Source: Varroa destructor
Taxonomy: Eukaryota; Arthropoda; Arachnida; Mesostigmata; Varroidae
NCBI RefSeq assembly: GCF_002443255.2
Contig: NW_019211457.1
Coordinates: forward strand, 35,532,105 to 35,596,104
Direction: 5' to 3'
DNA: 64,000 nucleotides
Shown: positions 38,188-49,308 of the stretch, one piece after another
Layout: every line of letters begins with the position of its first letter
How positions within the stretch are numbered: position 1 is the first letter of the stretch
Made by a program: the position numbers and the translations under genes
Notes under the pieces: generated by a model
The model's input: only the letters and a program-made list of their open reading frames with translations
Databases searched by the model: none
Told to the model about the DNA's origin: nothing

Positions 38188-38300
38188 TTATTTTTTCTTC
38201 CCATTCTTGGCCTTACCGCCTTCATCGCTAGACCCCTCCTTGTCGGCGTTCCTCAAGCGACGACTAACAGAAGCGAAGTCGACAAAAAGGTATAGCTCCG
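38188..38300 (-). CDS. Candidate terminal coding exon (C-terminal tail) on the labial strand
   Basis: On the minus strand a frame ends at TAA 38188-38190. Its C-terminus looks like a natural charged tail (NADKEGSSDEGGKAKNGKKK), preceded by LFVDFASVSRRLR. An in-frame stop lies just upstream, so the coding part must start at a splice acceptor. One candidate is TTTTACTAAG|CG (first base 38300). A second, with a better pyrimidine tract, is TTCGCTTCTGTTAG|T (first base 38263). Candidate polyadenylation signals are at 38187-38192 (overlapping the stop) and 37962-37971. The parent protein is not recognised. It may be the last exon of a nested gene, a retrocopy fragment, or an alternative 3' exon of labial: the first acceptor is in phase with the labial donor, the second is not. 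Confidence 0.4.
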
Positions 38301-39970
38301 CTTAGTAAAACTATGGGACCTCGCAGAGGCGTCGGGGCCACGAGCACGATGAGACGCACTCGAGGGGCAACAACACGCCCCAAGGAAACAACGAGTGTCG
38401 ATTAGCTGCACGCCAGGTTGATGTTGGCGCCATGAAGTCTTAACTTTGGAACAAAAGATAAAAAGGCTGAACAACAAAGGACGCGTCTAACATGCCTACT
38501 AGGAAAGTTGCCCTAAAGACAGCACTAGGAAGACTTTCGTTGTGGAAAACTGGACTACTGGAAAACCACTAAAAACTGGCTTATTCCATTAATACGTGTT
38601 AAAAAAATACTTTAAAGATAAATAAAAGCTGAATGCATACACACGATTAGAACGAATCGCAAGAAAATATAGCTAGGACCGCTTTTTGTTATCATTTAGC
38701 TTCATGCTTCAATTTAAGCTTGTTTCTTGTAGTAAATAGTTCATTAACTGATGGAAGGTGCTTTCGCAAGATCAAGGGACTTCTCCCAGTTTGCGTAACC
38801 GCAATGTAACCACCTACGAGATCTGTGTGTCATATATTGTATGGCGTACATCACAACAGTTGACAAGTTGTCATGGTTTTTGAGGTATTCATTCGGCGCG
38901 TGACTCCGCTTCACAACAACGAGCTACTTAAAAAACGACCAGCCGACAAGCCAGCCAATTGTGACGCTGCTTTGTGCGAACGTAACTGCGTGTTTTTGTT
39001 AGTGGAGCTGATCGAACAAAGTGCTTCAGATGCCAACTGGTGTGGAATAAAACCGACCGACGATGCGGGCAAACGCGTGCGGACACGACGGTAAACAGTA
39101 ACAATGGCCTTCCATAAGGAATGGCATACGACAACGACAATAAGCCGTCAGTTGATCCTGCTAATAGCAGACTTCACTCGTAACGACGCCACCTTGACAA
39201 CATAAAAAGAGGTTAACTGGTGTGTACGGTATTGAAAAGCGCTTCTGCGTCCAGATAAGAAAGCAATTAAAGTTGTTTAATACGTGATAGGTTATACTGT
39301 GTTTTACCTAAGCGTTGGCAGGCCATGTCCATGTGTTGTATTACATTTATCTATGCAGATTTGACAGGTTGGAAGTATTACAACTTAGCTATCATAAACA
39401 TTGAATTTGTCGTATAATATTTAGTACAGAGACGAGCAGCTCAAATTCTACAAATATTGATTGTTGCTACATCTAACTGCACTTATTTATAAAATCTATG
39501 CTTAAATAAGTTCTCGATAAATGCGGGAGATTTCACAATAATTATTTCCGTCTTCTGATATGACTTTGAGGCATCTATGTAGCCGTGTACATTTATGGAC
39601 TGTCTTTCTGGCAACACCGTTGCCAGCGTACAATGACATATTATTGGCATATATGAAACTATTAGATAATTAATAAACATGTGATCATAGTCGTACCACC
39701 TATAACCCAGATACCTGACCCCAATCAGGATTTGTACAAAGCTGTTTCTAAACAGATCACCTTACTTGTAACGCTGTCCGTCAAACTTAAATGAATCATT
39801 GGCTTAAATAATTGAAATTAACTGTTTAACTTTTACAAACTGACTGTATTTGTATTTTTAATCAATTTCAGAGCCTAATTTACATGTAGTAGTTTACTAC
39901 AAAACTGGTTAGTAAGCCCATCAAGATCTCACGTTAAATTTCTACTTTATATATCAATGTAAATGTCAAA
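38301..39970. other. Intron sequence immediately downstream of labial exon 1
   Basis: AT-rich intronic DNA. Short frames on both strands show no protein-like motif. No homeobox is present here. Confidence 0.6.
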
Positions 39971-39976
39971 ACTTAC
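39971..39976 (-). other. lab: Splice donor of labial exon 1 (GTAAGT)
   Basis: On the minus strand the coding sequence reads AAACCCG|GTAAGTTTTGAC. The donor is a perfect GTAAGT, and reading through it gives a stop within three codons. The intron interrupts the codon after its first base (phase 1), directly after the conserved VPKP, a position consistent with an intron between hexapeptide and homeobox. Confidence 0.9.
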
Positions 39977-41051
39977 CGGGTTTCGGAACGTTCCTCTTGA
40001 CTTGCATCCATTTATATGTGGGGACCGGTGCAGCGTTCGTCGCACATTTCACTGTCGCTGGGTTGATCGATCCTGCACCCACTGCGCCCTGATAGGGCGC
40101 CCCCATCGAGCCCATTCCGCCCATTGAGCCAATCGCGCCCATCGCGTCGCCCATGCCACCGTACAGAGGGTCCATACGCATCAGATCGTAGTCCCCGCCA
40201 ACACTCATTGGGTAGCCGCCCATCATATACGATTGGCGGCACACGCTGTTTTGTCGCCCATGGCTGCCCATGCCGGCGCCAAGCTCGAGATAAGGGTAAG
40301 CGGAGTGCGTGGGCGAAGGTGGCAATCCAATGGGCGGCTTTTGATCGGCCAGTTCGCCAACAACTGCTGTTCCACGGCCCGCACCACCAGCTCCTTCATG
40401 CACCCCGCCACCGCCCCCTCCGCCACCTCCGCCGCCGCCTGTCACCCCTGCAGCTGCTCCGGACGTTGTTGTCGTTGTTGGCGAATGTGTGTGGTACTCC
40501 CGATAGAAATTTGAGGCGGCGGGATGTGTGGGGCTGGGAGATGCGCCTGGCGAACTATATCCTGATGACGAACCGTTATTGTACGTTGGCGTGGAAATTC
40601 GCGCATAACCTGCAGCAGCTGCCGCTGCGGCTGCTGCCCGCTGTTGGTCGAGATTTGTGTAGCTTAAACTGGATGGCTGTGTTGGCGCTTCCAACTGACC
40701 AGGACCATCGTGTAGCGGCGGTGTTCGCGGGTCGGTATAGGCGCTTAGATGATGTACTGCGTGGTGATGGTGCACCGCCGGATGATAGGGATCTGCTGGA
40801 GCCGCTGGCGGCGGGAAATATACCTGTGCTGCCAGCTCAGGGTATTGGGCCATTGCCGCCGTGGTATGACCGCCGTACGAATCGTACGAGCTATACTGTG
40901 GTGGACGTGAATAGTCTCGTGTGCTCCGAGTGAAGCCCACGAGACTAGTTTGGTCTTGGTCGACCTCGCGGCTACGTGGGGCTCTACTCGGACGTTCAGT
41001 CTCTGAAACGGTGCCGAGGTAACCGTTGACGCCGAACACAGCACGGTTCAT
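39977..41051 (-). CDS. lab: Hox gene labial (Hox1), first coding exon with hexapeptide
   Basis: Labial is the anterior-most Hox transcription factor. It binds DNA with the TALE cofactor Extradenticle/Pbx and patterns the intercalary or pedipalpal head segment in arthropods. The exon encodes 358 residues plus one base. The decisive motif is TYKWM at residues 345-349 followed by QVKRNVPKP: the labial-specific hexapeptide (Trp-containing, Exd-binding) and its conserved flank, nearly identical to Drosophila TYKWMQLKRNVPKP. Residues 130-135 (SYTNLD) match the labial YTNLD motif. Poly-Ala (139-147) and poly-Gly (205-216) tracts, a His run (94-97) and a Met/Gly-rich segment (about 290-325) are low-complexity regions typical of Hox N-termini. 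The start ATG 41051 is fixed by an in-frame TAG two codons upstream. The homeodomain lies in a later exon that I do not find in this window. Confidence 0.95.
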
Positions 41052-43140
41052 AGCCTACGCACCTACCAAAAATACATGACAGCACGCTAGAGCTTCCTCG
41101 CCGCGTGCACGTCAAGAGCCCACGAGATTCGAACGGGTTAGATGAGATAGGATTGGCGTTTCACGTTGTGCGCTAGCAGTAGGTAAACTCTTCTCTAGTC
41201 GAAGATAATACGCAAAGGACGATCGAGCTACGAGATAAACCAGATACAAGAGCTAACAACAAATTGAACAAAAACAATCTAAGCGGCTTCGAGCGTAAAC
41301 CAGATACAGGTTAGACAGAGATCAACAACTAATGCAGATGCGACTCAGCTTTAGCCACCAGTTCATCTAAGCCCGTCGCTGGGCGCCTTTGAATGATTTA
41401 GGGAATCGGTCGAAAAGAATTTCCACGATTATGATGTTGTCCCGGACACAAAAAATTCTTTCCAACAGATGAAGACAATTATTAATCGACGAACGCTGCC
41501 ACCGGATCCTGACAAGTCACACTCACACTCACTTTCAGCCTTTCAGGTTTTGCACCGAACAGAAGTCGACGTACAAATATGAGAGATACTGCACACTATT
41601 TTGCCTTCAGAACCGCCATGTTCACTTAACGAGTCGTAGTCACTGTCCGGACCGACCTTTACTTAAAGCACTTAAAAATCCGTACCTTTATTTTCTTGTT
41701 TTTTTTTTTCTTTATTTTCGGCTCCTATATCGTCTAAAAAGTAAAATTTTCGTTTTATGCCTTCCACCACATGGGCAAATGGGGAGGGGGGAACCACGCT
41801 AGATCCGAGGAGGGGGGCACTGACGTGGAGGCAAAAGTAAGAGCCAAATAGCGGTCCTGCGCTCTATTTCACAGTTGGTCCTGACGCGTTTCCAACTCGT
41901 TGTCATGCCAGTGCCTTTCCAGGCCTTGATAATCGAGATATCGAACAGTGCAGCTGCTGAACGTGGGCTGGGCGACCGGCAGCTGCTGTTGTTTTTCGAA
42001 AACCGAGGACTGGCTGATGAGAGGTTATTAATATTTCAAGCTCTACACCGAAAGCTGTTTCCGTAGCGCACTGGCACGTCTCGACACTGGCTGTTTCTTC
42101 CACTGTTTGGTTGGCATTGTCCAGCGGTTCTTCTGTAGCTGTTATTGCCGCTAGTGTGCCTCGTGTTTTTTCGTTTTGCGTCCGCGCTCGATCCTCGAAT
42201 CCCTAGCCGTCGCTTGCCTCGCTTCGGTCCAACTCGCTCGCTCAGCGGTCGTTCAGCTGCGATGCCACACCAGTATTCGCCAGGCTACAGAGCCAAATCC
42301 ACCACCATAGGCCGCCAAGCCCGTGCCGCCGAGGCGGGCGTCCAATTGGGAGGAGTCCGCCGACCAATCGCAGTGTTCGCCCAGCGGAAGGTCCCGCCTC
42401 GACGAGGAGGCCTTGGCCGGTCAGGCCGACAACCGACCGACGCAGACAGGCGCGGCTGGCTGTTCGCTCCCGGCCTCCCTCCCTGCCGCCTGCTCGCTTG
42501 CCTGACTCCCTGCCTAGCTGGCCAGCAGTAGCGGCAGCAGTAGTTGGCAGGATGACTGGCTGGCTGGCTGGCTGGCTTGCTAGGTAGCTCTTTCGCTGAC
42601 TACCGCCTGGCCGGCTGGCTGAGCTAACGGCGGCAGCAGCAGCAGCAGCATATGCTGTCCATGGTGCGGCTGCTGCTAATGCCGGGTTACGCTGGGCGAG
42701 TCGGACCACAACGATGCGATGGTGCCGAGTTTGCCCGTCACTACCTCGCTCGCACGCCGCTTTTTGCTGGCTGCTGGCTCTCTGCCCGCTGCTGTTCGCT
42801 GTCACCCAATGGCCGGCGCTCGAACGACGGCTAGAGAAAGAAGCGAGCTGAACAGCCGACGGACAGCAAACAGCCGCTTGCTCGGTCGGTCTGCCTATTT
42901 CTGAGGAAGCAGTTCGTTCGCCACCAGCAGTCCAACGAGCTCTTTCTCGTCCTTCAGTCTCTTCGCTACGATGAGGCTACGACCACGATGAACACGACAA
43001 CGACCGACACGAACAGTCGTCAGCCGTCGACAACCGCCATATTCATTCTCCACACAGTCGTCTACTGCTGTTCCCGAAGCTGCTGGCTCTACGGAGCTGA
43101 AGAGAACCCACATAGCATTGGGCCTATCTGAGAAGAAGCC
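41052..43140 (-). promoter_or_regulatory. lab: Labial 5' UTR and promoter region (GC-rich, low complexity)
   Basis: Directly upstream of the labial start. The first 800 bases are mixed DNA, with a T-rich run at 41699-41710 and two copies of a TAAACCAGATACA motif near 41240 and 41298. From about 42140 to 43110 the DNA becomes strongly GC-rich, with GGCT, GCA and GGC repeats. Long frames are open on both strands here (minus about 42242-42805 with no ATG; plus about 42145-42531), explained by scarcity of stops. The exact transcription start cannot be placed by eye. The assignment rests on position and composition. Confidence 0.5.
42554..42577. repeat. (GGCT)n tetranucleotide repeat
   Basis: Five tandem CTGG/GGCT units in the GC-rich labial 5' region. 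A related imperfect run (GGCCGGCTGGCTGAGC) lies just beyond, at about 42608. Confidence 0.9.
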
Positions 43141-43222
43141 CAGCTACAATAGTAAGCAGAGAGAGCAGCATAGCAGTCGGCTTCACAAGGTTGCAGCCAC
43201 TCCTAAGCGCTACGCATACACA

Positions 43223-43231
43223 TTTTATATA
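43223..43231 (-). promoter_or_regulatory. lab: Possible TATA box (TATATAAAA) upstream of labial
   Basis: On the minus strand, TATATAAAA lies at the upstream edge of the GC-rich block, 2.2 kb from the labial ATG, and would place initiation near 43195. No clear initiator is visible there, and TATA-like strings are common in the adjoining AT-rich DNA. Confidence 0.22.
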
Positions 43232-46200
43232 TACATGCACTGAGCAATGTGTGCCATTCAGGTATACGCGTTTGTCCATCGCTTGATCATTCTATTAAAT
43301 ACAACTGTCTCTATTGGAAAAAACTTTTACATATATATAAAATGAGTAGCATTTATAATGGTGCGCGTGGACGGTAGAATTATGTCAGTGTCGATTTCAT
43401 TAGCGAAGGGTTTAGAAAGGGCTAGTCTCTCGGCGCTAGAGACGCGAACACGGAGGTATCGCTGGTGTTGACAGGCGGATTAATTTATGGCAAATTTATT
43501 AGCTGGTTGTAGTTTGAGTTCAGATTAGCTGCCGACACATCGACTATCTATGTGTATGGCGAGTACCTTATTCGCAAGGCATAGATGAAACGAGGGGTAC
43601 GGTGAAAATGCCAGAACCCTGTTCTGAGCAGGGGGTTATTAGCAGGAGTTATTTATGGGATGTGGACCTTGTTGTTGGCTTATACTCCACCAGTAGCTAC
43701 GCCGTGGGTGACATTTGAGTTGGTCCACGATCTGATTGGCAATATTAGGCGCAGACACTTGATTGGCTGCGTTCTTTGCAATGGTCAAAGACGATAGAAT
43801 AGGTCAAGAAGTGCATTATAATTCTCCAACAATCTCTTTAGTGAGATACAGGGTTGCGGGGGGCACAGATAGTTCTCGATCTGATTATGTCAACTATAAG
43901 TATTCCTTGGCCGCAGCATAGCAGAAGAGCGATTTTTGCCGGTACCGGTAATTGAAAGAACATTTTATGAACTTACAAAGAAAGGGTAAACGTAAATTAT
44001 GCTTAATCACGTAAATAATAGTACTTAATTAGTTCAAACAATTGGCTCGGCAGCAATGACGTACCGTTATGTTACATAAGATATATTATATAAAATAGAA
44101 TCGTGCGTAATTTTGATACGTAACTGATAAACAAATGACTGAGAAAAGTATTCTAGCTAAAGTAGCATCGAACGACAAAACTGTGCAATTTTGAAGGCCG
44201 CGTACGAACTACAAATGGTGACCATAGTAGTAGAAGTAATAGCTGTAGTTGTGACACAGGTCACCGTTGCTACCAGTTCAATGTTCAATGTGAGTGTCGT
44301 TCCGTGCCACATCTATGTCGCATTATATATGATATTGCACATTATTCGATAAAGGCAGGACGATTGCTGCTAATGTTTATTTTTAGTTAAATTACAAATT
44401 GTATTTCGTGACTAATTTTTGCTGACAGGCCAACGCCAAACGAAGCATCATGGCGTACAGCATAATGAAACACTGCTCGACGTTTCCTGAGCCTTTTCTC
44501 TAGTGGACCGCAGCCGCTGCTAAGACCGCGACGACTTGAGCACGATCCATAAAGGAATGGGCACCGCTGGACGCGGCAGCAACGATACTAATACAGTCTT
44601 CTGCATGAATGAATGCGGCTTAGTTATGATGCCGGCGACGTTTGTCCATTTCTAACGCTGCAGTAGCGACGTATGACGTTGATAACAGAATCACGTCCGC
44701 AACAATACGGCTATCGCCATAATTGATATGCCTTCTGCCCCGACCTTCGAAGTACTCGCTGTCTTGCACAGGGCGAGGAACGATCTGGCCCTCGTAGCGT
44801 CGGCCACGCTGTACATATGTATGTATTCATTAGCAAAGACGCTAAGCAAACATCGATTAATTGTCAACCGGAAGCAAAGGGGAACCGAAACCTGATATAA
44901 AGATAATATAACTTCCTTTGTTCGCACAGGTTGTATGGCACGTGAAAATAATGTAACAACTAGATATGCAAACCTTTGTCACCCTTCAAGTTGGTATAGA
45001 ATGTAACATAGAATCTGGGTTCCCTAGCATGCCACACAAGGACATGCGGTACTGAGTCGATACTATGGGCTTTCGAAACTGCCGTGAAAAAATACTGTGG
45101 TAGAAGTTGACCGGCCTTAATGCACCTAGGTATAATAGAAAGCGACCTACCCTGTATATCTCCAAAAGGACTTAGCAGCAAATCATCTTACTTAATCAGA
45201 GGGTCTGAGAGCTATTTATTACCTGTTTGTAATAAACCTCAGTATATCCCCGTAGCAACCCGTTTCCCTGATCAAAGAGCTCATTTCTAACCCCTGCCAT
45301 GGATCCGCCTAGTGCTATGGATCATTAAACGGGTGTATGTTACGTCTGTCAAACGTTTTTAGAATTACGACGAGTGTCAACTGAATTATATATCGAAGCA
45401 AATCGATAAGGCAATATTAAGAGCGCCCTAATCACAAGGACCTAGGTCGGGAGAATAAGCAGTTAAGTGCAACGTTTTCTTAAGCCAAAAAATAAATAAG
45501 AGCTGGAGTTGTCGTCAAACGACTGAACTGCGTGCAATATTGATGGCCTATGAACCCTTAATGGATGCGAAACAGTTAATTGGGTTACACTCACCGTTTC
45601 ATTGCCAGCAAGTATCTTGTGGTAGCAGATGTCCCTTGTATGCGCTGTAAGTACCACTACTAGCTTACTTTCGAACCAGCCCAACACTGCTACCAAGTTC
45701 GATTTGCAAGGCTTACCTGATACCATCGGTAGAACTGACCCGTACCTCTTTTATGGTGACCGTATGTCTCAGGCGATTTTTTTGTTGATTAAAGTTCCAT
45801 GAATTGTACGTAAAATATGCCGCCTTTATTTCCAACTGGCCTAGAGTCGATTCAGGTGGGACCTATTTTCACCCTGTTTCAGTTTTGATCGTGTAACACG
45901 TTATACGCGAAATGCTAGTTTTGGTCGACAAACGCTTTAAGCTCCGATTCTGTTTTCGTTAAAAGACTCCCCGATTGTGGCAATACGTTGCTGTTCTTTC
46001 AACCCCAACATCTAGCCACTTCATCGCTGGTCTTCAACACGTCAATCTGGGTCCTGAATTGATCTCACCATTTTTTGCTGTGCTTTCGTTTAGGACTCTT
46101 TTTGTATTTGGCAATACATTCTGTTTGCGAGTAACGTGTAGCTTAAGAGTAAATCAGCCTTAAAGTTCACCGAATCCGCTTGTAACAGCTATATATATAT

Positions 46201-46780
46201 ATACATAAAGCTCATTTGAGAGAAAGTAGTATTAATAATAGAGTATTATCATAAAGAAGTGTTACGGGAGCTTCCAGGTAACTTGGAGTGAAACAAAAAT
46301 TCCTCCTTAAGTAATTCGCCTACGCATTCTATTTCCGTAAAAAGAAAACTTCAAATTGACACACAAGGCAATATTTTAAGGTCTAAACACTGAAAAACAA
46401 GTATTTTCTTAGGAAGCGGAGCGTACGTAGTCTTTAGCTCTGTCAATACGATAATTATCGTTGAGCTGCATAGAAGCCATAATAGTGTTGAAATACAAGA
46501 GCAAAAAGATGATAGGACGAATTTGTTGATTCGATGTTCAGTCGTCGGTCAGCCAATGCCAATTTGTTGTACGTGGCGGCGCAACAACACCTACGCGCTC
46601 GTACCACCAACTACTACGATATATGTACCGTGCGATATATTTTATATGCGCAGAATACCAGACCGGCAGCAATAACAGCAACAACAACAATCACATGAGT
46701 GTAACGGCGGCTGTAGCGAAGATCGCGTAACCAGCGCGAAAGGGAACACAAAAAGAAAGAGAACTTATTTGATGCCGGCG

Positions 46781-46806
46781 GCAGCAGGAGCAGCAGCAGC
46801 AGCAGC
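46781..46806. repeat. (GCA)n trinucleotide repeat
   Basis: GCAGCAGGA followed by about six GCA/CAG units. Confidence 0.85.
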
Positions 46807-47136
46807 TTAGCGGCCAATCACGAATCCCTCTGAATAGAACAGGACTCAGAAGACAGAGCCCCAGAAGAGGCGAATCGCTACGTTAACACGTCCATGGCAG
46901 CAGCAGATAGCAGACGCTCCAACATAAGGAGCGAGTGCTTCTTCAAATGTGCGAGGTGACGTATAGAAGAGCATACTGGTCGCGTACAGCGCAATGAGCA
47001 TTCGTTAGCGGTTGCTACATCTAAAGTGTACGCACAACAATACGATGAGGATGTACGCTGATGATGCGGGTATTCGAAGATGCGGCGGAGCGAATGAGCG
47101 GTTTGAACGATTAAAGGGGGCGGAATACGAGATGAC

Positions 47137-47172
47137 CGGCGGCGGCGGCGGCGGCGACGGCGACGGCGACGG
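47137..47172. repeat. (GGC)n-(GGCGAC)n repeat
   Basis: Six to seven GGC units followed by three GGCGAC hexamer units, the most GC-rich simple repeat in the window. Confidence 0.9.
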
Positions 47173-49262
47173 TAATGTACACTGATATTGTTGATGCTAT
47201 TGTAAAAGAAAGGATAAAACTCATGCGAGGCAGAACGTTATCGGTACCAATAAACCCGCAGCACCGTATATACCAGTGAAGTTCGTCGGACAGTATGGAG
47301 GGTGTCTTCCTTATGACGGTTACTGTTAGACGATGGAAAGACTCTTCATTCTACAACTTAACAGAGGACGCGTAGACAGACGAAGAGGGGACGACGGGGG
47401 AAGAGACGCGGAAGGTGTTTATGTAGATGAAGCGCTCAGAAAGGCAAAAGACGCTGAATTGAAGCGATGCATCGGCAGAATTTGTTGTCATCCAAAATAT
47501 CGTGTGTCGAACCAGACCAATTTTGGACAAATCATTCTTGTGTCTCACAGCGGTGCCCCAAATTACTATTGTTCCTGGTTCGTCATCAACGGCGCCCACT
47601 AAAGCTCAGGCCTTGTTTTTAAAATAGTGACCGGCCTTTTGACGATCCGATGCAGGTGGCGATACCTGAAAGCATTCAGATCTTGCCCACTCTGATCTAG
47701 CACTGAACATCCATAAACGAAATAAGCCCCAACTAATTAGGTGCACATATTTAAGATTTATCCCGCGCCGTAAAGGTTAGTTGGGATGATAAGTAGCTAA
47801 CGCAACTGATATGATTAGATTTAGGTAAGACTGAACCGAAGTTCTTGGCTTGCTAGTTATGGTATTTGTTAAATGTTGTTGGTAGTTGTATGATATCTCT
47901 TAAATGAACATTGCACGGTTGTGTTCATTTGATATACCTGGCATTGATATAGTTACAGCTTCAGGCTTGGAACACGATGTTTCTTCCTTAAACCTTTGAA
48001 TAGTAAGCATGCGTCAAACGGTATTAGTCGACGTGAACTCGTGAGAATGCCGCTCATACAACTAAATTCCAGCGAGATGAAAATTCGTGCCGATCGCAGG
48101 CCAAACATATAAGGGTCCAAAAGGTCCTAATAAAGGCTAACCGGTGAAGTTCATCCGAAGGGTAAAAAACAACCTATCCTGTGCCGGTTTGTACGTCTGC
48201 TAGATACCTTTTGACGACACATTTTATACACTATGGCTACAATATAACTAGGACAATCGTATCTGTTATACAAATTTCTAATCTAAGGTAATATATATTT
48301 TTATTTGATAAGGAAGCGTGGTCAAATAACCAGAAATTGTGCAATCCAGTGTATCAACCAAGTGCCGAAACGATATATTTTGTTAAGATTGAAGACTGTT
48401 CCTTATACAGGGATATTAATTATTTCTAAGGCCATTATGGTACCTGCTATTAGCGTAGGTATTACTTAAATAGGAATTTTGATAAACTGATTCGTATAAC
48501 CCGCTCATTTACTGGTCGATAGAAAGACCGGTGGATATTTTATGCCATCGTTCTGATTGGTGATGTGGTTACCGGCAGATTGATTTACCTATTGCTGCAA
48601 CAAATGACTGGACCAGCGTTCCTGAATAGAAAAATTATTTGTTGATAGAAGAACGTGGTTGAGCATCGAAAGAGGAGTCTGTATATGCGACCGGTTTAAG
48701 TTAAACTGAGACGAAGTTCTTATTGAATCTCTCGTTCGCTATGTCTGTCCGTCAGGCCTGTGAACTCCTAGTGTGTCCCTCGTGCCAGCCTGTGTCATCT
48801 GCGCAGCGTTTCGACTGACTGAGGCGAAGATTTTGCATGATCAGGTAGAAAAGAAAGTGTGCATTCAAAGCTGAGTACTTCAGTGACCAGGCGAACTGGC
48901 CATATTTATGAAGGTATTACTCACGAATGAACCTCATAGCACCCTACACGATGACCAGCGACCGAACTAGTAATACAGATAAACTTTTTTAGAAGCGGCT
49001 TTCAGGTTATTTTTGTCATCTGTTGAAGTAGAAACATATGAACGACTTGCTAATTTAACCTATCAATACTAACTGACGTGTTAGTTGGTAATAAAATCAA
49101 TAGCCTCAGGAAGGTCGTACCTATACCAACGAAATTATGATCGTTGGCACTTTCGTTCGAGGAGCGATGGTCATACGTATGTATTTGAAACTTCTAGCAT
49201 TCGCAGAAGTGATTATTTTAATCATCTATGTCCGTAAATTTGAAATAAATTCGGTAAAGAGC

Positions 49263-49308
49263 TCGTTCTCGCCTGTTATGTGCTTCGGCACATAACAGGC
49301 GAGAACGA
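49263..49308. repeat. Perfect 21-bp inverted repeat with TTCG tetraloop
   Basis: The left arm 49263-49283 and right arm 49288-49308 are exact reverse complements around TTCG, closed by a C-G pair, giving C(UUCG)G if transcribed. That is the exceptionally stable tetraloop class. A further AGCT/AGCT pairing is possible outside the arms across a two-base bulge. The short loop and perfect stem argue against a standard microRNA precursor. No U-tract or gene context points to a terminator. Confidence 0.95.

Larger units (their letters stand above)
1..39976 (-). other. lab: Presumed labial intron 1 (runs off the window)
   Basis: On the minus strand the labial first exon ends at a consensus donor, and everything to the left is downstream of it. 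A manual search on the minus strand for the codon patterns of the Hox recognition helix (KIWFQNRRMK), helix 1 (LTELEKEFHF) and the KYLTRARRIEIA segment found no match. The near-hits (for example at about 2070, 27490 and 45670) lack homeodomain flanks. The homeobox exon is therefore most likely beyond base 1, giving an intron of at least about 40 kb. Caveat: if the plus-strand 3' end at 1-104 and the minus-strand tail at 38188-38300 are real genes, they sit inside this interval. Confidence 0.55.

Noticed and set aside
40124..40933. Long plus-strand open frame antisense to labial (269 codons)
   Set aside because: It is the mirror of labial exon 1, kept open by the GC-rich repetitive codons. The His/Arg/Pro composition is typical of an antisense shadow.
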